A stretch of DNA of 64,000 bases from Notospermus geniculatus (taxonomy: Eukaryota; Nemertea; Pilidiophora; Heteronemertea; Lineidae), in NCBI GenBank assembly GCA_002633025.1, contig NMRB01001967.1:45207-109206 (forward strand), read 5' to 3'. Numbering within the stretch: position 1 is the stretch's first letter; every line of letters starts with the position of its first letter. The notes under the pieces are model-generated. The model did no database searches and was not told the DNA's origin. It was given only the letters and a program-made list of their open reading frames with translations. Both the position numbers and the translations under genes were made by a program. Below, one piece after another: positions 43,501-55,526 of this stretch.

Positions 43501-46500
43501 AACTCCATTAACATGGTGAGTGAACAATCCACAAAAATACCGAAAAAAAACTGAATAATAGTTGAAATTTATTTCTTTTTGCAGAAGGACATAGCATAAA
43601 TCGTAAACACCCTTCATATATTCAGCCCTCTTTCTTTTTCAGGGTCTTGGCCAGGAACATGTGTTGCAATGTGCCATTGATATAAACCGTCTTGATTATG
43701 TAACTGCTGTTTGTGAAGCAGGGGCTGATGTCAACCTTCGGGTCAGGATAAAAAAATATTTCAAGGTAGATTAATCATATTTCTTCTACATCCTCTGTCT
43801 TAGCTATCCTAAAAGTATCCACCGCCGGATCCAACATTTTCAGTGAAATTCTGAAAATATATGGTGGTGTGGTATAAGACGTCTTATAATTCTGTTTGTG
43901 CCAAAGTTTGTCCAGGTTTCACCGTACATGTGCAGCAGGTGGGACTGCAATACCCCAATGCCGCTTTCTTCGTTTGAGCCGCATGGATCATCTGAACATT
44001 TCAAACATTTTTCAGGGGCCATTGTATTTTGAAGTAATACGTCAACGCCCCAGTCTCAAAACAACGATAATTGAAAAGGTGCTAGAATCATCAATAGACG
44101 TCCATGCTAAAGACGAGGTAAGAGAACATGAAATGAGTACAGAAAAAATTTCACCACTCTAGTGCCGCTAGAAAGTACATTGTGCAATGACGTCGTCTCG
44201 GTTTACCAGGCTCGGTGCTCTAAGTAATAACACCAAAACGAAGTGGTAAAGTTCATTGTAGATTTCTGTGTTATTTCTGATATCGTTGCTGCAGTTGCAA
44301 GTTGGTGAAGTGTCAACCAATAGGTGGTGCTCTCTTGGTTAAACCTCATTGTTTAAGAATTTTGATTGATTGCCTTGTTTCAGAGAGGACGGACACCCCT
44401 CATCTTTGCCATCGATAAAGCAAGTGATGAAATGCTGCCCTATATCACAGACTTCCTCATTGAACATGGAGTCAACATTGCTGAAAGGGATAATGTAGGT
44501 GTCCATAATCCTTTACAGGAATAACCCATGTCAATCTCAAAGGTGTCCTCAATGATGAGGTTCCACTGCCTAGAGGCAGTCTCCATCAACAGGAGCTCAG
44601 ATTCTGTATGAAAAAGAATTCATAGTGCTTTTGTTGAGAAAAGGAGAGCCATGGACATGTGCCCAAAATGTAATGTCATTTAGTGAAAAGTTAGAAAATT
44701 GGTTGAGTATATAGGTAATCAAAACCAAGTGTGAAAATAAATAGTAAAGTAATATGGCAATACTGAGTAAACCCTTCAGGAGTATGCTTTGTGGTGATGC
44801 AAGATGGGGAGCATCACTGGATGGAAAATGGAATTAGAGGTAGGAATGTTTATTTGTGATGTCTTTGTGTCCTTGTTTTGTAGACTGGTGCTACTGCAAG
44901 AGATGTCGCAAAGTTGGCTGGCAGGAAATACGCTGTTGAAGCTATCGACAGGGTAAGTAAGCAGTACAAAAGCATAGAGCATATTTTATAGTTCAGTGTT
45001 CCACCCAGAAATTTTTCCAAACAGGGTGGGATGACTGCATTTTCCTATGATTTGAAGGCAGTGGATTTTCAAACAGGGTGGGAGTGAAATTCAAACAGGG
45101 TGGTGAAATAGAAAATGCATTGCAACTTACATTTTTAAACAGGGTGGTAAAATTTGAACAGGGTGGTAGAATGACCTCTGAATTTTGAACAGGGTGGTGC
45201 CGCCCTATGAAACTGGCCTGGCTAGAACATTGTTGGTAGTCGGACTGTCTCATTTACACCCCCCCCCCCCAGTCTCTCCAGAAACGTCTTGGGGGAACCA
45301 TGAGGAGCATTACATTCAGCGCTCAGATCATTCGACAAAACCTGTTTTTAAGCCTGATCTCATTGTGTTTTCAGTTGATCATTAAACTGATTCGAAAAAC
45401 AGACCTAGATGCATTATGGGAACTGGCCATCAACCATTATGATGACTTTAACTTTGAATACAGGGTGAGTGAAACTGGTTTACTGTTTTCTGTAGTTACC
45501 AATGACTGTTTTTCATAGTTGTCGTTCACAGTTATATCCAGCTGTCTTCATTCGGTATCACCAACTGACTTTCATAGTTACCGCCAAGTATCTTTCATAC
45601 GGTAGTTGTCACCAACTGTCTTTCGTAGTTACCACCAACTCTCTTCCATAGTTATCACCAACTGACTTTCCATGTTAACACTATTATGGATTTCATAGTT
45701 TTCACCAAATGTCTTTCATAGTTACCACAAAGTGTCTTTCATACATGTAGATGTCACCAACTGTCTTTCATAGTTATCACCAACTGTCTTCCATTATCAC
45801 CAAATACTGATTTTCATAATTACCACCAAGTGTCTTTCATAGTTGTCACCAACTGTCATTCATAGTTGTTACCAACTGTTCTTCCATAGTATCACCGGGA
45901 GTTATCACCAACTGACTTTCAATGTAAACACCAAGTATCTTTCACAGTGGTCCCCAAGTGTCTTTCATAGTTGTCACCAATTGTTTTTCATAGTTAAATT
46001 ACCAAATGTCTTCCACAGTTATCACCACATGTCCTACTTGTGTTTTTTACTTTGAACTTGTTTTTTTCCAGTACAAAGACACTCTGATTTATGCAGCTGG
46101 AAATGAAACAGACACCGCTACGAAGTGGTTGGAGGGATTAGCAAAGTTCCGTGAAGAAGTTAAGCAGATGCATCACTACATAAGGGCAAATAACGTCGGG
46201 ATGATGAAATTTCTTATCAAGGATCATCCGCATCGAGAGAAATTGCTGCAAGCCAAGGATAGGGTAAGTTCTCTTTAATCAGTGCCTGAGGTAATCAGCA
46301 GTTCCCAGCACTCACTCCCTGCGTCACCACCAGGGACGGATCCAGGATTTCGGGAAAGAGGGGGCGCACTGCGCTAGAAACATTGAAATCTGCGGTGAAT
46401 TTCAATGATTTGCTCCAAATTTCAGAATTTCACGGTCGATTTTAAAGATTTTTTGGCCCGAAAGGGGGGCGTGCGGCAGGTGCGCCCCCTTGGATCTGCG

Positions 46501-49500
46501 CCTGACCACATACATGTGGCGGTGGCGTCGGGAGCAAGAGCTAACTACTCATTACACAGGGTGATCAATCCCTGGGCTCCTGCCAGGTGGATGCACATTC
46601 TCACTCACTCAATGTTAGAAATAGTTAAATCAAGTAGGAGAATGTTTTTCATGCAATCACCGCAGTCTCAGCTTCACCACTCACATGCAGTTCTACAAAC
46701 GGAAATTTTTCCCGTGACTTTGCCATTGGCTCTTTTTATAATACTCAACAAACTGCTAATTTCACTAAATGACATCATATTTTGGGCACATGTCCATACA
46801 TGTAGCTCTCCTTTTCCCAATAAATGCCAAATGATAAAGTGGATAATTCAAAATTGCATTTTATTGACAGTTCATACAAATGTCCTTTTTTTAGCTCACC
46901 GGGGTGAGCTATTACGATGGGGAAGCGTCCGTCGTCCGTCGTCGTCCGGCGTCGTCCGTCGTCGTCCGTCGTCGTCGTCGTGTTCCGTTAGCAGGGCACG
47001 TTTCGTAACCGCTGGGGCTGTGGATCTGAAACTTGGTACATACATAGCCCTAGGTCGCATGACCCATGACACCAAGTTTCGGTCCGATTCGATTGTTGGC
47101 TTGGCCACCAGGTGGCCAAAACCAAAAACACAAAAAGTGCAATAACTCCTGAACTAATAACTGGATCATCTCCAAATTTTTATCATAGGTGTATCTAATG
47201 AGGATACATGACATATGTAACGAGTTTTTGATTTGACCTACTTTTCAAGGTCACAGAGGTCAAAGTTTGACAAAAGTGACGAACCTCTCACAGTTTGTTA
47301 TTATTTCACCGAGCGACTTCATATTTTGCATAAACATGCATTGGAGGGGTACCTTCAAAAATACCAAGTTTCGGCCCGATTGGACATCCAGTATGGCCGC
47401 CAGGTGGCGTAACCTGAAAATCAAGTAAGTGCTATTACTCAGGAACGACTTGACGCAGAGGGCTCAAATTTGATATTTACCTCCATCTAGATGACCTTTA
47501 CATGCACGTCAAATTTCAGCCTGATTTGACTTCAAACATGGCCACCAGGTGGCGTAACCCAAAAATCATCAAAGTGCTGTAACTCAGGAACGCTTTAACC
47601 CAAAGCGCTCCAATGTGCTATGTGGGCCCCTGCAGATGACCTTTATGACCATGTGAAGTTTCGGCCCGATCGGACATCCAATATGGCCGCCAGGTGGCGT
47701 AACCCGAAAATCATCAAAGTGGTGTAACTCAGGAACGACCTGACCCAAAGCACTCCAATGTGCTATGCGGTCCCCTGCAGATGACCTTTATGTGCATGTG
47801 AAGTTCCGGCCCGATCGAACATACAATATGGCGCCAGGTGGCATAACCCAAAAATCATCAAAGTCCTACCTGGGAGTGACTTGACCGAGATTGCTCATAA
47901 CACTGATATGTACCTCCCTCTGTCATTAGACTATTATGTCCAACCCGGTGAGCACATGGTCCATGGACCATTTCATTTGTGACAATGATAAGTTGGATTT
48001 ACTGTCTCAACTCTTTGCTAGTTTGGTGCCATAGGTCAGTGGTTTGATTCCTGGTCATATAAAGAATTTACCATCAAAATACAGTATTTGACACATAATA
48101 TCTTGACCTATTTTTCAGGGAGGGCACACACCACTTATCATGGCAGTGATGTACGGCACTTTGAAATATACCATGTTCCTTTTGGAGGAGGATCCAGAGC
48201 TTGTTAACACTGGCAAAGATAATGTAAGTCTAGCCTGGTGTGATGAAGGTCCCAGCTTATGCAGTGGCTCATTGTGACGTCACTTTTGACTGGCGGTCCA
48301 CCATGCCTGACGAATTGAGATGGTTGACTGAATTTATGTGTCCCTGATTTCAGATGTACCGAACCCCACTCCATTATGGGTACGGTCTTGGCAGCAGTGG
48401 GAAAGCAATACTTGACCTCTTGAAGAACAATGGTGCTGATGATAATGCTGTAGATGTGGTAAGCTTAGACTTTGCCTTATTCCCCCAAATTTCAATTACC
48501 GGTACATGTAAAGGCACCTCTCCTCTAGGAAGTTTTGGCTCTCTAAAGGCAACTTGGCCTTGGAAATCTATGGCAGTCATTGATTTGATAAACAATGGTG
48601 AATTAATCGCCATTGAGAGCCGCCAAATATGGAAAATCTCATGTGCCCCACCTCCCTATATAAAATTGGGACAAGGATCGTCTCAACAAGATTCTCGTAT
48701 TTGACTTTAAATTGACGTTGTGAGTTTTTGCCAAATTTGCAAATATGTTCAGCAGAGGTCTTGGCTTGTAGCAGCTCTTTGTTGATGTACTGAATATTTT
48801 GGTTGAACATTCGAATGCATCAATACTTCAAACACCCTTCAAAATTTGGGCTTTTGCTGTTCAGTTTCAGAAGAAACCATGTGACTATCAACCATCTGAT
48901 GATGGCCAAGCACCATTCATCCAAGAAGAAAAGGAGAAAGAGTACGGTTTGAAAATGGAGATGGTAATTCTGAAAATGTATGAAAAAGTAAGGAAGATCA
49001 TTCGATCGAAGGAAGAGCCAGGAAGGAAGTACAAGGATTTCCTCAAAGCTGTTCGTGGGTTTTGTTTCCCGATGTCTGCGGTACCTGTGAAGGTGAGCTT
49101 TGTTAGCAAAGTTGCCGAGACTTGGACTGATTTGGGTTGCGTCATGAAAGTTACATTTCTTGACTTCTAGGCCTACATGTAGCTTAGAGGCCGCTAATGC
49201 GCCAACCACTATGCCAGGCATGGTATAGACGGTACATCACATAACTGGGGGTAGGCTAGGCTACAGTTCAGCCAGCGGGCTAGGCCGTGCCATATAACTG
49301 GGATAAAAGTTGTAAATGTCGTCTAGTCCTGTGGAACACAGGGTCCCAGTACTGGTATCTAGGGTAACAGCACATCCTGACATCAGGCACTATTCTGAGG
49401 CACATCCTGACATCAGGTACTATTCTGAGGCACATCCTGACATCAGGTACTATTCTGAGGCACGGCCTGACATCAGGTACTATTCTGAGGCTCATCCTGA

Positions 49501-50409
49501 CACCAGGCACTATTCTGTGGCACATGTTAGTGTACAACTTCGGCTACATGACATCTCAGTACTTTCAAACATCATCACTTCTGCCTTTCAGCTGAACCCT
49601 GGTGGGATCCCTCTGGCAAAGGGCTTCAAGGACCTTATCTTCCATGCCATTGAGAAAAAGGAGGAAGAAATTGTCAAGAAATTGGTTTTCATGGGAGCAG
49701 ATACTGAGAGGAAAGAAACGGTAGGTCCTCAGAAACCGCATAGTCCGAGTTGTGACTTTGTAAGGATACTTTTGGGGCTGTCAGAGTGATGCAGTGAAAA
49801 CATCTAGCACCTTTCACCTCTGAAGTCCCGGGTTCAATTCCCGGTCAGATTTGGGTATTTGTGTGATAGAGAGGGTGACCTCTTTCTGACAGCGTAGCTT
49901 TCCTCTGGGACTCTGGTAAGTTGTAGAGGGCCCAATATTGTCGATAGGGCCAATGATGAGGCAAGTTAGAGCTCAAGATTCTCAACTCAAAATTTTTAAG
50001 ACAATTTGTTTCATATTGGATTTCTTGGGAAAAGGAGAGCCATGGACATGTGCTCAAAATGTGTTGGCATTCAATTTGTTGAGTAGGCCCTATAGCTATA
50101 TGTATAAATGGAGCTGGCAACAGTGGGGAAATTCTTGTTTGTCAGCAATTTGGAAGTTTTAAATATTTGACTGTGTTTGTTTTACAGCTAATGTTGGAGG
50201 TGACTGGTGGAAATGGAGAAACAAATCAGAAGCAATTCCGAATGAATGCTGTCGAATACTGTGACCATCTTGGCTGGACACGAATGTCTGAGTATATACG
50301 GACACGGAGGTTGACTAGTAAGGAAAAACTGCACTTGTTTAGCAAGACCTACTGGGTGGGGGTTCCTTCGACTGGATTTTTGACTGAACAAGGACTGGGA
50401 GTTTCTTAG
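40540..50409 (+). CDS. Ankyrin-repeat protein, uncharacterised
   Basis: Eighteen exons, all phase 0, joined in frame: 40540-40569, 40787-40876, 41374-41472, 41923-42021, 42362-42430, 42628-42801, 43426-43515, 43643-43765, 44016-44117, 44384-44494, 44884-44952, 45375-45464, 46072-46263, 48119-48223, 48354-48458, 48871-49092, 49592-49720 and 50188-50409. The product has 706 residues, starting MAGDMSQLLATKIGQAIQNN, and there is no signal peptide or membrane segment. Ankyrin units include NNTFLHLASTLYRPQIMNIL, AGNTPLHMSALSNECAHVAD, RGRTPLIFAIDKASDEML, GGHTPLIMAVMYGTLKYTMF and MYRTPLHYGYGLGSSGKAIL. Residues around 515-590 form a charged helix-rich spacer (EEKEKEYGLKMEMVILKMYE), then one more degenerate unit and a unique tail ending TEQGLGVS. 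Most exons carry one ankyrin-sized block. I do not recognise an ortholog; a cytosolic binding scaffold is the likely role. The acceptor at 48871 could instead be 48865. AATAAA lies at 50723. Confidence 0.88.
41042..41300. mobile_element. Family F element, copy 1
   Basis: Ends CAGGCACGGATCCAGGG and CTGGATCCGTGCCTG, flanked by TTCAA on both sides (a 5-bp target duplication). The core is GC-rich at the edges and has TTTGACAATTTAAGTGCTTT. It lies in intron 2 of the ankyrin gene. Confidence 0.85.
41502..41850. repeat. 44-bp minisatellite derived from an ankyrin exon end
   Basis: About seven units of TTGACATAAATGCTCAGAAT plus AAGGCAAAACCTTATAGCAG plus CTGA. The first half is the last 22 bases of the exon that ends at 41472. 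The unit has AAGGCAAAA where the exon has the AAG|GTAGGC donor, so the donor GT is lost. It lies in intron 3. Confidence 0.9.
42166..42318. mobile_element. Fold-back element, ends GATGAGTTTC
   Basis: Arms with CTTGCCAAAATTAGGTCA and its complement TGACCTAATTTTGGCAAG around a 60-bp core. It lies in an ankyrin-gene intron. Confidence 0.75.
42880..43112. mobile_element. Fold-back family H, copy 2
   Basis: Same organisation as 15415-15662: GCAGATGACATCATCACAGA at the left, GTGACGTCATAATGAGCCAC at the right. Confidence 0.7.
43132..43391. mobile_element. Family F element, copy 2
   Basis: Same ends and core as 41042-41300. It is flanked by GTGTAG on both sides, supporting a 5-6 bp target duplication. 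Confidence 0.85.
44632..44720 (+). repeat. Family E repeat
   Basis: GAGAAAAGGAGAGCCATGGA then CATGTGCCCAAAATGTAATG and AAAATTGGTTGAGTATATA. Confidence 0.7.
44995..45232. repeat. Family G repeat, copy 2 (inverted to copy 1)
   Basis: Six AAACAGGGTGG or GAACAGGGTGG blocks, ending GAAACTGGCCTGGCTAGAAC. It lies in an ankyrin-gene intron. Confidence 0.75.
45478..46030. repeat. Minisatellite, about 23-bp period, over twenty copies
   Basis: Degenerate unit TTTCATAGTTACCACCAACT plus GTC. It fills most of the intron before the 46072 exon. Confidence 0.9.
46333..46505. mobile_element. Family F' GGATCC-ended element, copy 3
   Basis: CAGGGACGGATCCAGGATTT to CCCCTTGGATCTGCGCCTG, core shared with 26663-26829. 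Confidence 0.75.
46737..46830 (-). repeat. Family E repeat, inverted
   Basis: TTTCACTAAATGACATCATA then TTTTGGGCACATGTCCATAC, with a small TACATG insertion before AGCTCTCCTTTTCCC. Confidence 0.7.
46889..47978 (+). mobile_element. Family D element, full copy 2 (about 1.09 kb)
   Basis: Collinear with 29009-30091 over its whole length, with small differences in the CGTCGT microsatellite. Both copies share ends TTTAGCTCAC ... ATGGTCCATGGACCATTTCA. It lies in the ankyrin intron before the 48119 exon. An open frame of 246 codons that runs into its start is a chance frame. Confidence 0.85.
49361..49520. repeat. Minisatellite, 30-bp period, five copies
   Basis: Unit GCACATCCTGACATCAGGTA plus CTATTCTGAG. 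The 30-bp period keeps a frame open, but it lies in an intron of the ankyrin gene. Confidence 0.92.
49800..49930 (+). repeat. tRNA-like SINE fragment
   Basis: A B-box-like GGGTTCAATTCCCGGTCAG at about 49828-49846 follows GAAGTCCC. No complete cloverleaf can be drawn. A weaker similar piece (GGTTTGATTCCTGGTCAT) is at about 48043. Confidence 0.45.
50021..50090 (+). repeat. Family E repeat
   Basis: TTGGGAAAAGGAGAGCCATG then GACATGTGCTCAAAATGTG. Confidence 0.7.
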
Positions 50410-50722
50410 GCTGAAAGTGATCACATGGTTTTGTAACAAGAGGTCACTGGGTCTTTGGGCCTTGTGCTCAGTGGCATGGGTGGAAAGTCAGAACATCCAA
50501 TAAGCCTAGAGTGAACCCAACTTGAAACATCCATCTTCACAAATGCTCCTTCTTCGGACTTCTCATTGATGGGGCTCTTGTCATTGTATGGATAGCCCCC
50601 CCCCCCACCACCACCATCCCTATGGTAGGGACCGTAGGCCACAATTTCTCGGGTTGGGTAGGCCCAGAGACTGCAGTAGGCCTAACCAAGGGCCTCACTC
50701 TGATTACTAAAATTATGTACAA

Positions 50723-50728
50723 AATAAA
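50723..50728 (+). terminator. Polyadenylation signal of the ankyrin gene
   Basis: AATAAA 314 bp past the stop codon at 50409. Alternatives follow at about 50842 and 50940. The rest of 50410-51585 shows no gene and a partial family F'-like piece at 51191-51370. Confidence 0.5.
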
Positions 50729-51585
50729 AAGAAATACATGTAGGTGGAAATTTTGAGGGGGATTTTAGTTCTACTCAATGTTACAAGATGGCAGCACTTA
50801 CCATATTGGTAGCATCTGTTTATTTCAATATTTTATGCTCAAATAAATGCTCATGTTTATCTGTAGGTCTCTATATGTCCACAATACAACATTCTCAGGC
50901 TATATTTGTAAAATAAAATGTATTTTTGTCTTGCCATAAATAAATGTGATGTTGACATGCTGAAATATTAATGAACTCTCCATATCTGGCCGAGTGTGGA
51001 TTCTAATTACCCAATGTAAACATTGGTTTGAAGTACTCTATTGTGATACGTTTAACTCATAATTCTGTTTCTATACAGCTGATGGTGTAGTTAGTCATTA
51101 TTTTATTGTGAATATTTTTTGACACTGATTTTATTAGAATACAGCTGATTTTTGAGAAGTTACTTCTTATTAGGTGTATATTTATTTCTTGTACAGGGGC
51201 GTAGGCTGGGGGGTGCACAGAGTGAGAGTTCCGCTGTGGGCAAGCAGAAAAAAATCAACCCTGTAATCGTGTAAATTTTGGCCAAGAATAGCGCTGAAAT
51301 CACGTCTCAGAGCATCTAGATTCCAAAATTTTCTTTCTGGGGAGGACCCCCAGACCCCCCTCCGGACCACACCTTTCTTACTCTTCAGCATACAGCATAC
51401 TGTGAAACTTAGCTGCAGGAAGGAGTTCCGCTTTCACACAAATGTCTTATTGGCATCGTCTGTTAGTGTTTCATCACCATCGTCATACTGAGTCAGTTTC
51501 AGGGCGATTGGCTCAGAAATATGCTGAAACAAAGGCTAATCCCTTTTGGTAGCGGTTCTATCGTCACAACCGTCTTAAAGGGCCT

Positions 51586-52065
51586 GTCACACTGAAGTAG
51601 TTCTAAAAACGTCCTGCCCCGTCCGAAAAAAATCTTAAAACGGGCTAGAACGTGTATCCTTTTGCCAAATAACGCATCGATGTTCTGGAGCACCCTTCCC
51701 GTCCATGAAGTTCGTAAAAAAACTGTAGAAAGTTGCCACTACGTCCACTCCGTTCGCACGCAGTTTGAGCCCGTTCGGCAAAATTTTCAAGAACGTACTG
51801 AGAACTAGCTTAGTGTGATTGGGGTGTTATACCCCCATCACACTGAGCTAGTTCTCAGTACGTTCTTGAAAATTTTGCCGAACGGGCTCAAACTGTGTGC
51901 GAACGGAGTGGACGTAGTGGCAACGTTTTACAGACGAACTTCGTGGATGGGAAGGGTGCTCCAGTACATCGAAGCATTATTTGGCCAAGGGTACACGTTC
52001 TAGCCCGTTTTACGATTTTTTTAGGACGGGGCAGGACGTTTTGAGAACGACTTCAGTGTGATGGG
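51586..52065. mobile_element. 480-bp fold-back element
   Basis: Two arms of about 235 bp run inverted to each other around a short hinge near 51826. Arm blocks include GTCACACTGAAGTAGTTCT, ACGGGCTAGAACGTG and AATTTTCAAGAACGTACTGA. Small indels separate the arms, so it is old enough to have diverged slightly. It stands just upstream of the exon array at 52.4 kb. Confidence 0.88.
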
Positions 52066-52091
52066 GGTATTAGCGAGTGAGCCACTCTTGT

Positions 52092-52203
52092 GATTTGGGC
52101 TTGAGACGGCGTTGCGATCCCTTGCGGTCACCTTATATGGCAATCGGAAGTCCTTATAAAGTGATCGTAAGGGATCGCAACCCCGTCTCGAGCCCAAATT
52201 GCA
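52092..52203. mobile_element. Small fold-back element
   Basis: Arms with TTTGGGCTTGAGACGGCGTT and its complement ending GAGCCCAAATTG, loop of about 45 bp. Confidence 0.75.
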
Positions 52204-52429
52204 ACAGTGTATCACCCGCTTTAGACTGGTGTAACGTTTTACGGTGTGGCCAATTTTTAGTGTGATTCCAATTGTTCGGAACACACTGGGAAACAGCCTC
52301 ANTTCCCAGAAGACACGCCATTTTACCAAACGGATGTCGGCGAACACCTCGCACACATTTATTCTTTCTTAGATCCTGTCTTCCAGATTATGGCTGCGGT
52401 TTTCTCTACAGTAGGTGACTGACTTTCTG

Positions 52430-54180
52430 GTAGGCCTACAGGATGGGCCTGTTTACAAAAAATTCTGCACAGAGTCATTCCATCTGATATTTTGTTCAGA
52501 TGGCTGAGGTTTTTCAGCCTGGGACAGCATGACGTCAGTTTGCAAATGAAACTGTCCGAAGGAGCTGTCTGCCATGTCACCAACTTCTGACCAGATTTTG
52601 ACTGATCATGCCTATGGTAAGTAGGGCATGCTGGGCCTGTTTGCACAGAAGACCCCCCCCCCAAAAAAAAAAAATTACAGAGCCATTCCATCTGATCTCC
52701 TTTCTTTCAGAATATCGCTGAGGTTCTTCAAGCTGTGACTGAATGACGTCCGTTTGCAAGTGAATTGAAACTGCCCGAAGGTGCTGCATGTTACAACTCA
52801 GATTCAGACTGATGGTAAGTTGCTTGCTGGGCCTGTTAGCAAGAAGATCCGAACAAAATTTACAGAGGCATTCCATCTGATCTCCTTTCTTTCAGAATAT
52901 GACGGAGGTTCTTCATGCTGTGACTCAATGACGTCTATTAGCAAATGAAACTCTCTGAAGGTGCTGTCTACCATGTTGCCAACTTCTGACTAGATTCTCA
53001 CTGTGATGGTAAGTAACTTGCTGGGCCTGTTTGCACAGAAGACCAAACAAAGTTGACCGAGTCATTCCATCTGATCTCCTTTCTACAGAGTATGGCTGAG
53101 GTTCTTCTGGCTGTGACTCAATGACGTCCATTTGGAAGTGTTCGAAGATGCTCTCTGCCAAGTCGCCAATTTCTGACCAGATTCTGACTATGATATGGTA
53201 AGTAGTTCATGCTGGACCTGTTTGCACAGAAGACCCCCCAAAATTTGCAGCGTCATTTCATCTGATCTCTTTTTCAGATCAAGGCTAAGGTTCTTCAGAT
53301 TGGGACAGCGTGACGTACTTTTGCAAGTGAAACTGTCCGAAGGTGCTGTCTGTCATGGAGCCAACTTCTCACCAGAATCTGACTGATGGTAAGTAGCTCA
53401 TGCTGGGCCTGATTGCATAGAAGACCCAAACAAAATTTACAGACAGTCATTCCATCTGATCTCCTTTCTTACAGAATATGACTGAGGATCTTCAGGCAGT
53501 GACTGAATGACGTACATGTACTTTGCAAGTGAAAGTGACCGACGGATGCTGTCTGCCACGTAGCCATTTCTGACCAGATTCTTACCGTGATGGTGGGTAG
53601 CTCATGTTGGGCCTGTTTGCACAGAAGACCCAAACAATGTACACAGGTCATTCCATCTGATCTCCTTTCTTTCAGAATATGGCTGAGGTTCTTCCTGCTG
53701 TGACTGAATGACGTCCGGTTTAGCGTGAGTCTGTTCAAGGTGCTGTCTGCCATGCAGCCAACTTCTGTCCAAAAATCTGACTAATGGTAAGTTGCATCTT
53801 ATCTTGTTTCAACAGATGATCCAAAGGACATCATAAGCATTGTCTCTACCTCCTTTCCTTTGCTTTCAGAATATGGCCGCCGTTCTCCGTGGAAGTAAAC
53901 GCCGTTCATTTGAGTCCAACAGTGCTATTTGCCAGTTTGCCATGTCGCCAAATTCCCGAGCGGATGAATCTGATCAATGGTAAGTGCTTCCACCTGGCCT
54001 TGTTCGAAGAGACAACCCGAAGAAACCTGGCACACGGTCATTCTCTGTTGCTTTTTCCAGAATATGGTTCGGTTCTCTCTGCGACTGAAGGCCGACGTGA
54101 AAATGGCTGAACAATCCTTGAATTCAACTTGAAGGCGCTGTTTACGAAGTTGCCTACTGCAGAACAGCATCAACCATCGG
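52430..54180 (+). repeat. Tandem array of about ten 190-bp exon-plus-intron units
   Basis: Units recur about every 185-200 bp from 52430 to 54180. Both exon and intron parts are shared in the central units: intron blocks GCTGGGCCTGTTTGCACAGA and GTCATTCCATCTGATCTCC recur in most. The last two units (from 53880 and 54062) keep the splice borders but have diverged inside, so the array decays toward its 3' side. One single N lies just upstream at 52301. Confidence 0.88.
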
Positions 54181-55526
54181 TAAGTAGCTTCTTTGTGTCC
54201 CGACTTTCTGAGGTCCAGGAAAGTTTCCAACAACTCCACAATGTCCAATTTTGCTTTCCAGCAACCGAAAGGGCGATGCCCGTCACTTGATGTCAAGCTG
54301 CAGACGTCCTGCATCGCAACTTGGTTTGAAAGATGCTGATCATCAAGGATTCTTCGTGTGGATTCTTACGGGAAAGTACGGCAATTCAAAGGATTACTCT
54401 TAATCTTTATTTTAAACGTGCATGCTCTAGTGAAGAGCTTTCGAAATGGATGTGTGTCGGATTTCTGTTGACGAGGGAAATTCATGGAAAAATGAGGATA
54501 CTGTTCACGTAGATTGTAAGTAGAGTTTATTTTCATTGGGTGTGGGTGTGTCCGATGATGAGCTTAGTGTCCTGTTCAGGTCTTGTGCAGACCATGACGT
54601 CATACATTTTCTGACGGCGGGACCTCGATCTGTCAGTGAGGGAGACTGGTTCCAAATCTCGCCGCTAGGGTTGAGACTGAGATCTCGCCTGCCGTCCATC
54701 ATCACGTGGTCGGGCAAGAAGCAGCCGCAAGAAAACGCGCTGATTGGTTGAATCGGTTGCGTTTCGGCAACGTTCGGTGGATCACGTGATCGGACGGCAG
54801 GTCACACCGACCACAGTGCAAGTCCAAGAGGTGAGATTGGCAACCAATTGACCAATGAGACTGCCAATTGGCGGCGCTCGCGACATGCCAAACACCGCGA
54901 GATCCCGCACAATACCGCGAGATCTTACGAGATCTCTGCCGCCATGATGGCGCCGGCATGCTTGAAATTACAACCATACAATTTCTTGAGAAAAGGAGTG
55001 GACTCGGACACTTTTACCCTGCTTTGCCTTACGTACTTTCAATTTTAGTTTTTCTTCGCTCTTGAAACCTTCCCGAGATCTCGTCCACCATGCTGGATTG
55101 TCTTCCGAGACTTACAGACAAAGTGCTTTGCTCAGATTTCTTAGTTTATTTCGATTTTTTTCTGTTTTTGTGGCTCTCAGTGAATTACTTTGTCAACATT
55201 ATCCACATTATTCAGACATTGGTTTATACGCAAACGATTGTCTGATGATGACTTTGATGACCTTTCATGAGACACTTTTTATTTTTCAAAACTTTTTAAA
55301 TTTTTTTAAATTTTTTATAATTTTTTAATTTTTTTATTTTGAATTTTTTCTCTCTCATTTTTGTTCTTTTTTTAATGTTACTTAATCTGAGATTTGTCTT
55401 GCCAATTGCAGATGGTGTTGCGGATGGCAGTGGATGGAAACAGTCGTTATCTGCTACACTTGTAATCATCAGCTGGAACGGTTCTTCAAGTGTTCGATGT
55501 GCTGCTGTTCTCGTCTCTATCCTCTC

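Noticed and set aside
46405-47145. Longest single plus-strand frame outside the genes (246 codons)
   Set aside because: It crosses a family F' element, an inverted family E repeat and the start of a family D element; its sequence is that of repeats.
52500-54180. C/D or H/ACA snoRNA cluster
   Set aside because: No unit shows a proper RTGATGA box with a closing stem, and the introns of about 80 bp leave no room for a snoRNA plus branch point. The nearest match (ATGACGT with TCTGAC) has two box C mismatches.
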